From assembly GCF_002341865.1 (NCBI RefSeq), contig NZ_DDOV01000074.1, forward strand, positions 19,268 to 39,182: a DNA stretch of 19,915 nt. Direction: 5' to 3'. Every line of letters starts with the position of its first letter. Within the stretch, counting starts at the first letter, position 1. The notes under the pieces are model-generated. The model searched no databases. It was not told where the DNA came from and was given only the letters and a program-made list of their open reading frames with translations. Positions 1 to 7,030 of the stretch are shown here, piece by piece. Origin of the DNA: Clostridium sp. UBA2485 (GTDB lineage Bacteria > Bacillota > Clostridia > Clostridiales > Clostridiaceae). The translations under genes and the position numbers were made by a program.

Positions 1-60
1 TAAGGGACGGTTCATTTTAATTCTTATCCTTTTAGAAGAATTAAAATGGACCCTCTTTTA
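1..60. repeat. Long-hairpin copy 1 of the GGGACGGTTCAT repeat family
   Basis: The 60 bases form an almost perfect palindrome. T1 pairs with A60 and pairing continues to T25-A36, with one C-C mismatch (8/53) and a few G-T wobbles, leaving a 10-nt loop. The left outer part carries the family core AAGGGACGGTTCAT (2-15); the right arm has drifted (ATGGACCCTC). Both arms continue inward with the same sequence in inverted orientation (TTTTAATTCTT / AAGAATTAAAA), so this copy is two right-type arms facing each other, unlike copies 2, 6 and 7. It starts at the window edge, so flanking sequence is unseen. Confidence 0.85.
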
Positions 61-602
61 GGTATAATAAAAACGTAGATTTAAGAGTTAGTATAAGCGT
101 TATATAATATAAAATAAAAATTATCTCTAGCAAAGATGCAGTAGGTATATATAATTTTTTATATATGACAATCAATATTTAACGTTTGTAAAAAGACTTA
201 TCGATGGTAGGTCTTATTTTTATACGTAAAATTAATCATAATGAAAATTATTTCATGAAATTAAAAAAGAAAAGGCTATTAATCAAGCTTTTTATCTTAG
301 TTAGCGGTATTTTATTTAGCATTTATTTTTCAACAATTATGTATTTCCTATTAATAAAGCGAATGTTAGCTTTAGCAATTCTAAATTTATATAAAACCAT
401 AATAGTAAAAGAAAAAATGTTTACTGTTATTTATGCCTAGAGGGGTTTGTAGATATGCCTATATCTATTATGCAGAGAATAATGGCTTTGCTAGGTAATA
501 TCTCTAAAAATTTGATATGGATATCAGTCGATAAAATGTAATTTGATTCTGCTCAATAACTAATATAAATAGAAACTCGATGAAAATTTTTATAAAAAAG
601 TG
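61..602. other. Gene-poor region with possible coding relics
   Basis: No confident intact gene is visible. An open frame at 204-440 (+; internal ATG at 255) encodes a basic start followed by hydrophobic segments, but it has no ribosome binding site and resembles nothing I can name. At about 112-230 the + strand reads KDAVGIYNFLY, then after a 2-nt shift DNQYLTFVKRLIDGRSYFYT and a stop. This looks like the tail of a decayed protein, perhaps a LAGLIDADG-type endonuclease, but that guess is weak. A 28-codon frame at 455-541 is also unsupported. Confidence 0.35.
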
Positions 603-631
603 TTGACAGATTTAGTTATTAGGAATATTAT
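603..631 (+). promoter_or_regulatory. Sigma-A type promoter of the copper operon
   Basis: A consensus -35 hexamer TTGACA (603-608) is separated by 17 bp from a -10 TATTAT (626-631). The predicted transcription start, near 638, falls at the edge of the copper operator, so a bound repressor would block initiation. The csoR ribosome binding site follows within 30 bp, giving a short leader. Confidence 0.8.
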
Positions 632-637
632 AAAAGC

Positions 638-660
638 ATACCCACACCCGGTGGGGGTAT
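638..660 (+). promoter_or_regulatory. CsoR-type copper operator
   Basis: A GC-rich dyad, ATACCC (638-643) and GGGGTAT (654-660), flanks a C-run/G-run centre in an otherwise AT-rich region. This agrees with the known CsoR operator form (TACCC...GGGGTA) upstream of copper-efflux operons in Firmicutes. It overlaps the predicted +1 and lies directly before the csoR gene, as expected for an autoregulated operon. Confidence 0.85.
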
Positions 661-672
661 GGAGGTGAAAGA

Positions 673-939
673 TTGAATAAAGAAAAAGAAGAAGCAGTAA
701 AAGCTCTAAAAATATCTAGGGGTCAAATTGAAGCTACTATTAAAATGATAGAAGAAGAGTGATATTGTATAGATGTGTCAAATAAAATAATTGCTGCACA
801 ATCACTTTTAAAAAAAGCTAATTTGATGATTTTAAGACAGCATATGGACTACTGTGTTATGGAGGCTTTTCAGCATGATAATGCAGGTGAGAAAATAGAT
901 GAAATTATAGAGCTTTTATCAAAAGTAATTGGTAAATAA
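673..939 (+). pseudogene. csoR: Copper-sensing repressor CsoR, interrupted by in-frame TGA
   Basis: This is an 88-codon frame for a CsoR/DUF156 repressor, the Cu(I)-sensing regulator of copA operons. It has a strong site GGAGGTG (661-667) and a TTG start at 673. A TGA at 760-762 (codon 30) interrupts the otherwise intact frame. The family normally has Arg here, just before the Tyr-Cys pair. Beyond the stop the ligand set is preserved: C32, H57 and C61, with the C-x24-H-x3-C spacing of Mycobacterium tuberculosis CsoR (C36/H61/C65). The flanking text (ALKISRGQIEATIKMIEEE before the stop; NKIIAAQSLLKKAN after) is typical. The 29-residue product would lack every copper ligand. No convincing downstream restart with a ribosome binding site is seen. 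The alternatives are a recent nonsense mutation (CGA to TGA by one transition, or AGA to TGA by transversion) or a sequencing error. The operator and promoter upstream look intact. Confidence 0.88.
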
Positions 940-973
940 AATACTTTATTATTAGATTAAGGAGGGAAAATAT

Positions 974-3421
974 ATGGCAAATAAAGTATTAAAAATAGAA
1001 GGAATGACCTGTGCATCTTGTGCAAAGGCTGTAGAAAGAGCTACTAAAAAGCTAAAAGGTGTAACAGAATCAAATGTTAACTTTGCTACAGAAAAATTAA
1101 ATATAAGCTTTGATGAAACAAAGATTTCTGTAGCAGATATTCAAGAAACTGTTAAGAAAGCAGGGTATAAGGCCATTGCTGATTCCACAAATAAAATCTT
1201 AAAAATAGAAGGAATGACCTGTGCATCCTGTGCAAAAGCAGTAGAACGGGCAACTAGAAAACTTAATGGAGTTACAGAAGCAAATGTTAATTATGCAACT
1301 GAGAAATTAAGTGTAAGCTATGAGCCCTCAAAGATAAAGGCTTCAGATATAAAGAAAGCAATAGAAAAAGCAGGTTATAAAGCAAGAGAAGAAGAAACAA
1401 CAGTAGATGCAGATAAAGAGAAAAAAGAAAAAGAAATGAAACTTTTATGGAGAAAGTTCATTATATCTACAATATTTACAATACCATTACTATATGTATC
1501 TATGGGGCATATGGTAGGGCTTCCTCTTCCAGACTTCATTAATCCAAATATTAATCCAATAGCATTTGCTTTAACCCAATTATTACTTACATTACCTGTA
1601 ATAATTGCTGGAAATAGATTCTATACAGTTGGATTTAAGGCATTGTTTAAAAGAAGCCCAAATATGGATTCACTTATCGCAATAGGTACATCTGCAGCAT
1701 TCCTTTATGGGGTATTTGCTACAGTTAAAATTTTTGGTGGACACCATGAGTATGCTCATGATTTATACTTTGAGTCAGCAGCTGTAATTATTGCTTTAAT
1801 AACTCTTGGTAAATATTTAGAAGCAGTTTCCAAGGGAAAAACTTCTGAAGCTATAAAGAAACTAATGGGACTTGCTCCTAAAACAGCTATAGTCATAAGA
1901 GGCGGAAAAGAAGTAGAAATTACTATTGAAGAAGTAGAAGTAGGCGATGTAATAGTAGTTAAGCCAGGAGAAAAGATGCCAGTAGATGGGGAAGTGGTAG
2001 GTGGTACTACTTCTGTAGATGAGTCAATGCTAACAGGTGAAAGTATTCCAGTAGAAAAAAATGTTGGTGATAAGATTATTGGTGCAAGTATAAATAAAAA
2101 CGGTACTATAAAATATAAGGCTACTAAAGTTGGTAAAGATACAGCTTTAGCACAAATTATAAAGCTTGTAGAAGATGCTCAGGGATCTAAAGCACCAATT
2201 GCAAAACTTGCAGATATTATTTCAGGGTACTTTGTTCCAATAGTTATTGCTTTAGCAGTTATTGCAGGTTTAGCATGGTACTTCATTGGTGGAGAATCAG
2301 AAATATTCTCACTTACAATATTTATCTCTGTACTAGTTATTGCGTGTCCTTGTGCTTTAGGTTTAGCAACACCAACAGCTATTATGGTTGGTACAGGTAA
2401 AGGTGCTGAACATGGTGTTTTAATAAAGAGTGGTGCTGCACTAGAAACTGCTCACAAAATAAAGACAATAGTATTTGATAAAACAGGTACTATTACAGAA
2501 GGTAAGCCAAAGGTTACAGATGTAGTTGTTACAAATGGTATAACAGAAAATGATTTATTACAATTAGCTGCATCAGCAGAAAAAGGATCAGAACATCCAC
2601 TTGGTGAAGCAATTGTAAAAGGCGCTGAAGAAAAAGGATTAGAGTTTAAGAAACTTGATTTCTTTAAAGCTATCCCAGGTCATGGAATCGAAGTTAAAAT
2701 AGATGGCAAAGATATTTTACTTGGAAATAGAAAACTTATGGTGGAAAGCAAGATATTATTAGAAAATCTAGAAGCAACTTCTCATAAATTAGCAGGAGAA
2801 GGCAAAACTCCAATGTATATAGCTATAAACAATAAGATGGCTGGAATCATTGCTGTTGCTGATACTGTTAAGGAAAACAGTAAAAAAGCAATAGAAAAAC
2901 TTCATGAAATGGGAATTGAAGTAGCAATGATAACTGGTGATAATAAAAGAACTGCTGAAGCTATAGCTAAACAAGTTGGAATAGATAGAATTCTAGCAGA
3001 AGTTTTACCGCAAGACAAAGCAAATGAGGTTAAAAAGCTTCAAGCTGAAGGTAAAAAGGTTGCAATGGTTGGTGATGGTATAAATGATGCTCCAGCACTA
3101 GCACAAGCAGACATTGGTATAGCTATAGGTTCAGGAACAGACGTTGCTATGGAATCTGCAGATATAGTTCTTATGAGAAGTGATTTAATGGATGTTCCTA
3201 CAGCTATACAGTTAAGTAAAAATACTATTAAAAATATTAAGGAAAATCTATTCTGGGCATTTGGATACAATACATTAGGAATACCAATAGCTATGGGAGT
3301 TCTTCATATCTTTGGAGGACCACTATTAAATCCTATGATAGCAGGAGCCGCAATGAGCCTTAGCTCTGTATCAGTATTAATGAATGCTTTAAGACTAAAA
3401 AGATTTAAGCCAGTTAAATAA
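974..3421 (+). CDS. copA: Cu(I)-exporting P1B-type ATPase CopA
   Basis: An 815-aa membrane ATPase that pumps Cu(I) out of the cytoplasm using ATP. Two N-terminal heavy-metal-binding domains carry GMTCASC (Cys 13/16 and 83/86). The catalytic core shows the TGES actuator loop (354-357), the transmembrane metal motif CPC (458-460), the phosphorylation motif DKTGT with D502, the P1B-specific HP dipeptide (H541-P542) and the hinge GDGIND (700-705). YN in the seventh core helix and M..SS near the C-terminus fit the P1B-1 (copper/silver) subgroup. Length is normal for CopA with two metal-binding domains. AAGGAGGG (959-966) sits 7 nt before the ATG. It follows csoR by 34 bp and precedes copZ by 82 bp, so it is probably cotranscribed and under CsoR control. 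Silver is a possible second substrate. Confidence 0.97.
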   Translation: MANKVLKIEGMTCASCAKAVERATKKLKGVTESNVNFATEKLNISFDETKISVADIQETVKKAGYKAIADSTNKILKIEGMTCASCAKAVERATRKLNGVTEANVNYATEKLSVSYEPSKIKASDIKKAIEKAGYKAREEETTVDADKEKKEKEMKLLWRKFIISTIFTIPLLYVSMGHMVGLPLPDFINPNINPIAFALTQLLLTLPVIIAGNRFYTVGFKALFKRSPNMDSLIAIGTSAAFLYGVFATVKIFGGHHEYAHDLYFESAAVIIALITLGKYLEAVSKGKTSEAIKKLMGLAPKTAIVIRGGKEVEITIEEVEVGDVIVVKPGEKMPVDGEVVGGTTSVDESMLTGESIPVEKNVGDKIIGASINKNGTIKYKATKVGKDTALAQIIKLVEDAQGSKAPIAKLADIISGYFVPIVIALAVIAGLAWYFIGGESEIFSLTIFISVLVIACPCALGLATPTAIMVGTGKGAEHGVLIKSGAALETAHKIKTIVFDKTGTITEGKPKVTDVVVTNGITENDLLQLAASAEKGSEHPLGEAIVKGAEEKGLEFKKLDFFKAIPGHGIEVKIDGKDILLGNRKLMVESKILLENLEATSHKLAGEGKTPMYIAINNKMAGIIAVADTVKENSKKAIEKLHEMGIEVAMITGDNKRTAEAIAKQVGIDRILAEVLPQDKANEVKKLQAEGKKVAMVGDGINDAPALAQADIGIAIGSGTDVAMESADIVLMRSDLMDVPTAIQLSKNTIKNIKENLFWAFGYNTLGIPIAMGVLHIFGGPLLNPMIAGAAMSLSSVSVLMNALRLKRFKPVK

Positions 3422-3503
3422 TGAGTTAAAAATGATTAACAAATAATTTATAAATATAATAACAGATTAAATAAAAATTCATATTTGAAAGGGGAAAAAC
3501 AAA

Positions 3504-3719
3504 ATGAAAAAGAAAATATTAGTTGAAGGTATGAAGTGTGAAAATTGTGCTAAACATGTAAAAGAAGCATTAACTAATGTAGAGGGCGTAACTAATGTAG
3601 ATATAAATCTATCAGATAAATATGTTCTACTTGATACAGCAGCTGATGTAAGTGATGAAGCTATAAAAAATGCTATTAATACTGAAAAGTATAACGTAAT
3701 TGGAATAGAAACATTATAA
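3504..3719 (+). CDS. copZ: CopZ-like copper chaperone (HMA domain)
   Basis: A 71-aa cytosolic single heavy-metal-associated domain. The metal motif GMKCENC provides Cys12 and Cys15 in the first loop of the expected beta-alpha-beta-beta-alpha-beta fold. Proteins of this type carry Cu(I) to the N-terminal domains of CopA and to CsoR. The motif is M-K-C-E-N-C rather than the M-T-C-A-S-C of the CopA domains here, so it is not simply a detached copy of them. AAAGGGG (3488-3494) precedes the ATG by 9 nt. It is the last gene of the copper operon, followed by a hairpin terminator at 3797. There is no separate obvious promoter in the 82-bp gap after copA. Confidence 0.92.
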   Translation: MKKKILVEGMKCENCAKHVKEALTNVEGVTNVDINLSDKYVLLDTAADVSDEAIKNAINTEKYNVIGIETL

Positions 3720-3796
3720 GCAAATAGAAGAGCTTTGATAATTAAATTTTAAAATATACCCTATAAAACGCTTAAAAAAGGCTATGTTGAATTAAG

Positions 3797-3834
3797 AAGA
3801 TGATTTCTGTATTGTGCAGGAATCATCTTTTTTT
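3797..3834 (+). terminator. Rho-independent terminator of the copper operon
   Basis: Arms AAGATGATTTC (3797-3807) and GGAATCATCTT (3819-3829) form an 11-bp stem with one G-T pair and an 11-nt loop, and run directly into seven Ts. It lies 77 bp beyond the copZ stop codon. Confidence 0.9.
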
Positions 3835-4229
3835 ATTCCACTGATATCTATAATTATTTTAGTAATTTATATAAATTTAGGAGATTATATGAGATTGAAT
3901 CTTCTTTATCTGTTATGATTTTCGTATCTTAAAACTTACAAATGTCATATTTTCTATATGTAGCCAACTATTTTTTACTTGATAGCTCAATAAGTTTAAT
4001 ATTAAGAATATCTATCTTAAAGCCATACTCTAAAAATATTACCTTAGAAAATTTCAATTTATTTCTTTGTAAATAGTTTAATAATAATTTTTATCTGTTT
4101 CTAATGTTAGTTATTATACATAAAGTACCTTATAAATATAAACTTGTAAAAAACAATATATTACAAAATATTACATAACATCGGTGTATAATAATAATTA
4201 TAAATAATAAAGACGTAGGTGAGAGTTTT
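3835..4229. other. Intergenic region between the copper operon and the PPTase gene
   Basis: About 395 bp of AT-rich sequence with no convincing gene. A possible -10 hexamer TATAAT (4187-4192) lies 38 bp before the PPTase start, but no good -35 accompanies it. On the minus strand 3968-4090 reads 40 codons open to a stop (ending FLEYGFKIDILNIKLIELSS), which could be the tail of a lost gene, though there is no start or site for ribosome binding. Confidence 0.5.
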
Positions 4230-4925
4230 ATGAAAATTTATGCTGTGAGAATTTTAGATATCAGTGAATCAGAATTAAAGAACTTAACTAGATATATTGA
4301 TGTAGAAAAAAAATATAAGATAAATAAGTTTATAAATAAAAAAGATAAAATTAGGTCTTTAATTTCAGAGATTTTAATTAGGAATATAATTTTCGAAAAC
4401 TTAAATATAAACAATAGAGATATAATATTTGAAAAAAATGTACAGGGGAAACCATATTTAAAAGGCTATTCTAATTTTAATTTCAACCTTTCGCATTCAG
4501 GTGACTTTGTAGTATGTGCAATTGATAATAAACCTATAGGGATTGATATTGAAAAAATAGAATCTATTGATCATAAGGGGATAGCTCAAAGTTTCTTTTC
4601 CAAAGACGAATGTGATTTTATATTAAAAGGAGATTTACAAGCTCAAATAGATAAATTTTATGAAATATGGACGTTGAAAGAAAGTTATATTAAAGCAGAT
4701 GGAAGAGGCTTAACAATACCTCTAAAGTCATTTTCTTTTAATATAGATGAACACCATAATATTGAATTAATTACAAAAAATAAAATGAAGAAATATAACT
4801 TTAAGAAGTTTAATATTGAATCAGAATATAAAATGGCAGTATGCTCGCTAAACGAAGAAATTCCAAATAACATAATAAGAATAAATCAAAATTATTTAAT
4901 TGATAGCTATTGGAGAGTTACTTAA
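4230..4925 (+). CDS. Sfp-type 4'-phosphopantetheinyl transferase
   Basis: A 231-aa enzyme that transfers the 4'-phosphopantetheine arm of CoA to a conserved serine of carrier proteins. The Sfp/AcpT family motifs are clear: FNLSHSGD in the middle, GIDIE with Mg-binding D106 and E108, and WTLKESYIKADGRG with W147, K150, E151 and K155. Length matches the two-lobed Sfp class (about 225-240 aa) rather than the 120-aa AcpS class, so the usual client would be a polyketide, nonribosomal peptide or specialised carrier protein. AGGTGAG (4217-4223) precedes the ATG. No carrier protein or synthase is in the window; the next gene is a dead aminotransferase, so the locus may be a remnant. Codon use is AT-rich like its neighbours. 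Confidence 0.93.
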   Translation: MKIYAVRILDISESELKNLTRYIDVEKKYKINKFINKKDKIRSLISEILIRNIIFENLNINNRDIIFEKNVQGKPYLKGYSNFNFNLSHSGDFVVCAIDNKPIGIDIEKIESIDHKGIAQSFFSKDECDFILKGDLQAQIDKFYEIWTLKESYIKADGRGLTIPLKSFSFNIDEHHNIELITKNKMKKYNFKKFNIESEYKMAVCSLNEEIPNNIIRINQNYLIDSYWRVT

Positions 4926-4945
4926 TGATTGTAAGGGCTAATTTT

Positions 4946-5025
4946 TAAGGGACGGTTCATGATTTATATTAAATTATATTTTAATATTTTACAAAAATAT
5001 AGAAATTAAAATGAACCGTCCCTTT
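4946..5025. repeat. Copy 2 of the GGGACGGTTCAT repeat family, both arms present
   Basis: AAGGGACGGTTCAT (4947-4960) and its exact reverse complement ATGAACCGTCCCTT (5011-5024) bracket 50 bp of AT-rich sequence. The centre contains a second small hairpin, ATATTTT-ACA-AAAATAT. The 14-bp terminal stem is perfect. It lies 20 bp after the PPTase stop. Confidence 0.92.
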
Positions 5026-5161
5026 GAGAAAGCTGTTTTAACTTCTTGATGAATTTTTCAATTATTTTTAAATAGAATTTTACAGCTCTTAAAATAATAT
5101 GCTAGCTAATATTAAATAATTACGGTAATAATTTTTAAATAAATAAAATGGAGGGAGAAAT

Positions 5162-6342
5162 ATAAGTTGTATTTTAGAGTGTTCAGGTTATTACACAGTA
5201 AAGGCAGATATTGTAAGAGCCCAAGATTGTTATTTATACGATAGTGAAGGTAAGAGATATATTGACTTAGAGTCTGGTGTTTGATGTACAGCTTTAGGAC
5301 ATAATAATGAAAGGATTAATGAAGTAATTAATAAGTAATTACAATTAGTTAGTCACCTAGGTTATCGATATACAAATCCAATAGTAGAAAAGGCAGCTAA
5401 GAAGATATTAGAAACTGTTAAAATGTCTGAAGGAAAATGTATCTTTCTCAGTTCAGGAAGCGAAGCGGTTGAATTTGCAGTGCAGATTGCAAAACGTATA
5501 ATAAAACAGCCTGTATTCATTACATTATCAGATTCATATTTATCAGCATATGGATCTGCTGGAAGAAGAAGTTCAGATGAATGGTATTGCTTTGATTGGA
5601 GTAGATGTCATAAGTGTAATAATTTAGAACAATGTAATTTGAATTGTGAATACTTAAATAAAATACCAATAGATAGAATAGGTGCACTTATATTTGAACC
5701 TGGCAATGCATCAGGCTTAGTGAAGTTACCACCAGAACAATTAATAACAACTCTCGAAAACATGGTTAAACAACAAGGCCTAATTATTATTGATGAAGTT
5801 ATAACTGGTATAGGTCGTACTGGTGAATGGTATGGATTTGAACATTATAATATTAAACCAGATATTGTTGCTATTGGTAAAGGACTAGGTAATGGTTATC
5901 CAGTTAGTGCCGTTGTAATGTCACAAAAAGTAGCAGAGAATCTTGAAACAAATGGCTTTCATTATGCTCAGTCTCACCAAAATGATCCATTGGGATGTGC
6001 TATAGCTGATGAAGTTATTAATATAATTGAAGATGATGGATTACTCCATAGAAGTTACTATTTAGGAATAAAGTTTTTAGAAGACTTGAAAAAACTGGCG
6101 AAAAAGCATAAATGCATTAAGGAAGTTAGAGGAAAAGGGCTAATGATAGCTGTTGAGTTCAATGACAATGCTGAAAAATTTTCTTTGGAGAGTGTATATC
6201 TTCAATTAGTGGAAAGAGGTTTTTTAGCTGGATTTAAACCTGTAGCAAATTTATTAAGGTTCTATCCACCATTAACAATTAAAAACAGGATATAAATAGT
6301 ATGTTAAATAATTTGGACCAAGTTTTATCAATGATAGAGTGA
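5162..6342 (+). pseudogene. Class-III PLP aminotransferase, decayed (start lost, two stops, one frameshift)
   Basis: A pyridoxal-phosphate class-III aminotransferase of about 390 codons. Ribosome site GGAGGGAG (5150-5157) precedes ATA (5162-5164) where ATG is expected. TGA (5283-5285) stands where a Trp is expected after LESGV, and TAA (5336-5338) where Gln is expected in INK-x-LQLVSH. The rest is open to 6295 and well conserved, including DEVITGIGRTGEWYGFEHYN and GKGLGNGYPVSAVV with the presumed PLP-binding Lys. A 1-nt loss near 6285 breaks the C-terminus; the true end resumes as DINSMLNNLDQVLSMIE with a TGA at 6340-6342. An unusual insert between about 5588 and 5650 carries five Cys (C-x5-C-x2-C-x5-C-x3-C). 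An internal ATG at 5423 leaves 290 codons, but it lacks the N-terminal part of the fold. The substrate cannot be told from the sequence. Confidence 0.88.
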
Positions 6343-6361
6343 TTATCTTAAAGGCAATGTG

Positions 6362-6387
6362 TAAGGGACGGTTCATTTTAATTCTTA
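6362..6387. repeat. Copy 3 of the repeat family, solo arm
   Basis: A single core AAGGGACGGTTCAT (6363-6376), continuing as TTTAATTCTTA. The 26 bases match the left arm of copy 1 exactly, and are the reverse complement of the right-arm type seen in copies 2, 6 and 7. No partner arm follows. It lies 20 bp after the aminotransferase remnant. Confidence 0.85.
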
Positions 6388-6547
6388 ATTTTACAGCTCA
6401 CAATTTTAATTTTATTCAACATAAATTTACTCCTCAATTAATTATGAAAACAATATTAAATCTATCATATTAAAACACAACTCTAATTTATGTTTTAATG
6501 CAATAATTGCAATATAAGTCATAGGGGTGATTTATGTTAGATTTAAT

Positions 6548-6587
6548 CTTATAGTTATAAAGTGTAATATATAATTATAACTATAAG
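6548..6587 (+). promoter_or_regulatory. Perfect 13-bp dyad before the 90-aa protein gene
   Basis: CTTATAGTTATAA (6548-6560) and its exact inverse TTATAACTATAAG (6575-6587) are separated by 14 bp. A -10-like TATAAT (6570-6575) lies at the inner edge of the right arm, and the ribosome binding site follows 6 bp later. It could be an operator over the promoter or a leader hairpin masking the ribosome site. The sequence does not decide between them. Confidence 0.6.
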
Positions 6588-6606
6588 TTTGTGGGAGGTA
6601 TTTTAT

Positions 6607-6879
6607 ATGGGGGAGAGATATAAAATAAGTATAAAAAATGGCAATGCACACCTATTCAAAAAAGGATCATTCTTTAATGAGGATTGTGGAAAATTACACA
6701 AAACTTTTACAGGTAAACTTAAAACTAGCAATTTATTTTCTACTAACTATACGTTAGAAGATATATCATCTGCATTTTCTTCTGGAAAAAAGTATAAGCT
6801 AATAAAATCAAATGGGGAACAAGGAATTATGACAAAAGGCTCATTTAGTGATTATTATGAATATACAAGTCTTAAATAA
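6607..6879 (+). CDS. Small protein of unknown function with an internal repeat
   Basis: A 90-aa soluble protein with no signal peptide or membrane segment. I do not recognise its family. The ATG at 6607 is chosen because GGGAGG (6593-6598) lies 8 nt upstream; a TTG at 6589 in the same frame would place that site inside the gene. The protein appears internally duplicated: RYKISIKNGNAHLFKKGSF near the N-terminus and KYKLIKSNGEQGIMTKGSF near the C-terminus share YK, NG and KGSF at equal spacing, suggesting two short beta-hairpin units joined by a Ser/Thr-rich linker. It is monocistronic, preceded by a perfect 13-bp dyad and followed after 36 bp by solo repeat copy 4. Only one Cys is present, so a metal site is unlikely. 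Confidence 0.72.
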   Translation: MGERYKISIKNGNAHLFKKGSFFNEDCGKLHKTFTGKLKTSNLFSTNYTLEDISSAFSSGKKYKLIKSNGEQGIMTKGSFSDYYEYTSLK

Positions 6880-6915
6880 AATTAACTTTAAGCAATAGTT
6901 AATTTAGTATTATCT

Positions 6916-6937
6916 TTAAGGGACGGTTCATGATTTA
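6916..6937. repeat. Copy 4 of the repeat family, solo arm
   Basis: Core AAGGGACGGTTCAT (6918-6931), continuing as GATTTA exactly as the left arm of copy 2 does. No partner arm is found before the plsC terminator, so this is a solo left-type arm. Confidence 0.85.
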
Positions 6938-6978
6938 TTTTATATTTTGAAATAATTGTTATGGCAAAATATAGTATT

Positions 6979-7020
6979 AAAAAATACACACTAAAAATTT
7001 CTAAAAAAATTAGTGTGTAT
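6979..7020 (-). terminator. Rho-independent terminator of plsC
   Basis: ATACACACTAA and TTAGTGTGTAT form a perfect 11-bp stem just beyond the plsC stop codon on the minus strand. On that strand the hairpin is followed by a run of Ts (the A-run at 6979-6984 on the + strand). Confidence 0.88.
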
Positions 7021-7030
7021 CTTGACCTTT

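Noticed and set aside
760..762. Selenocysteine or other recoding of the csoR TGA
   Set aside because: The family has Arg at this position, not Cys, and no clear stem-loop of the bacterial SECIS type follows within the usual distance.
3040..3270. Minus-strand open frame inside copA
   Set aside because: It is wholly antisense to conserved copA motifs and lacks a ribosome site.
4946..5025. Copies 2, 6 and 7 as ordinary rho-independent terminators
   Set aside because: The 13-14 bp stems enclose 50-60 nt loops, the same sequence recurs at unrelated loci, and copy 6 lies beside a separate canonical terminator.
5283..5285. TGA read as Trp (alternative genetic code), since TGA stands at an expected Trp in the aminotransferase
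   Set aside because: Trp is written TGG throughout the intact genes, and TGA is used as a normal stop (AraC gene; first ABC gene, in a coupled ATGA overlap). The same pseudogene also has TAA, a lost start and a frameshift.
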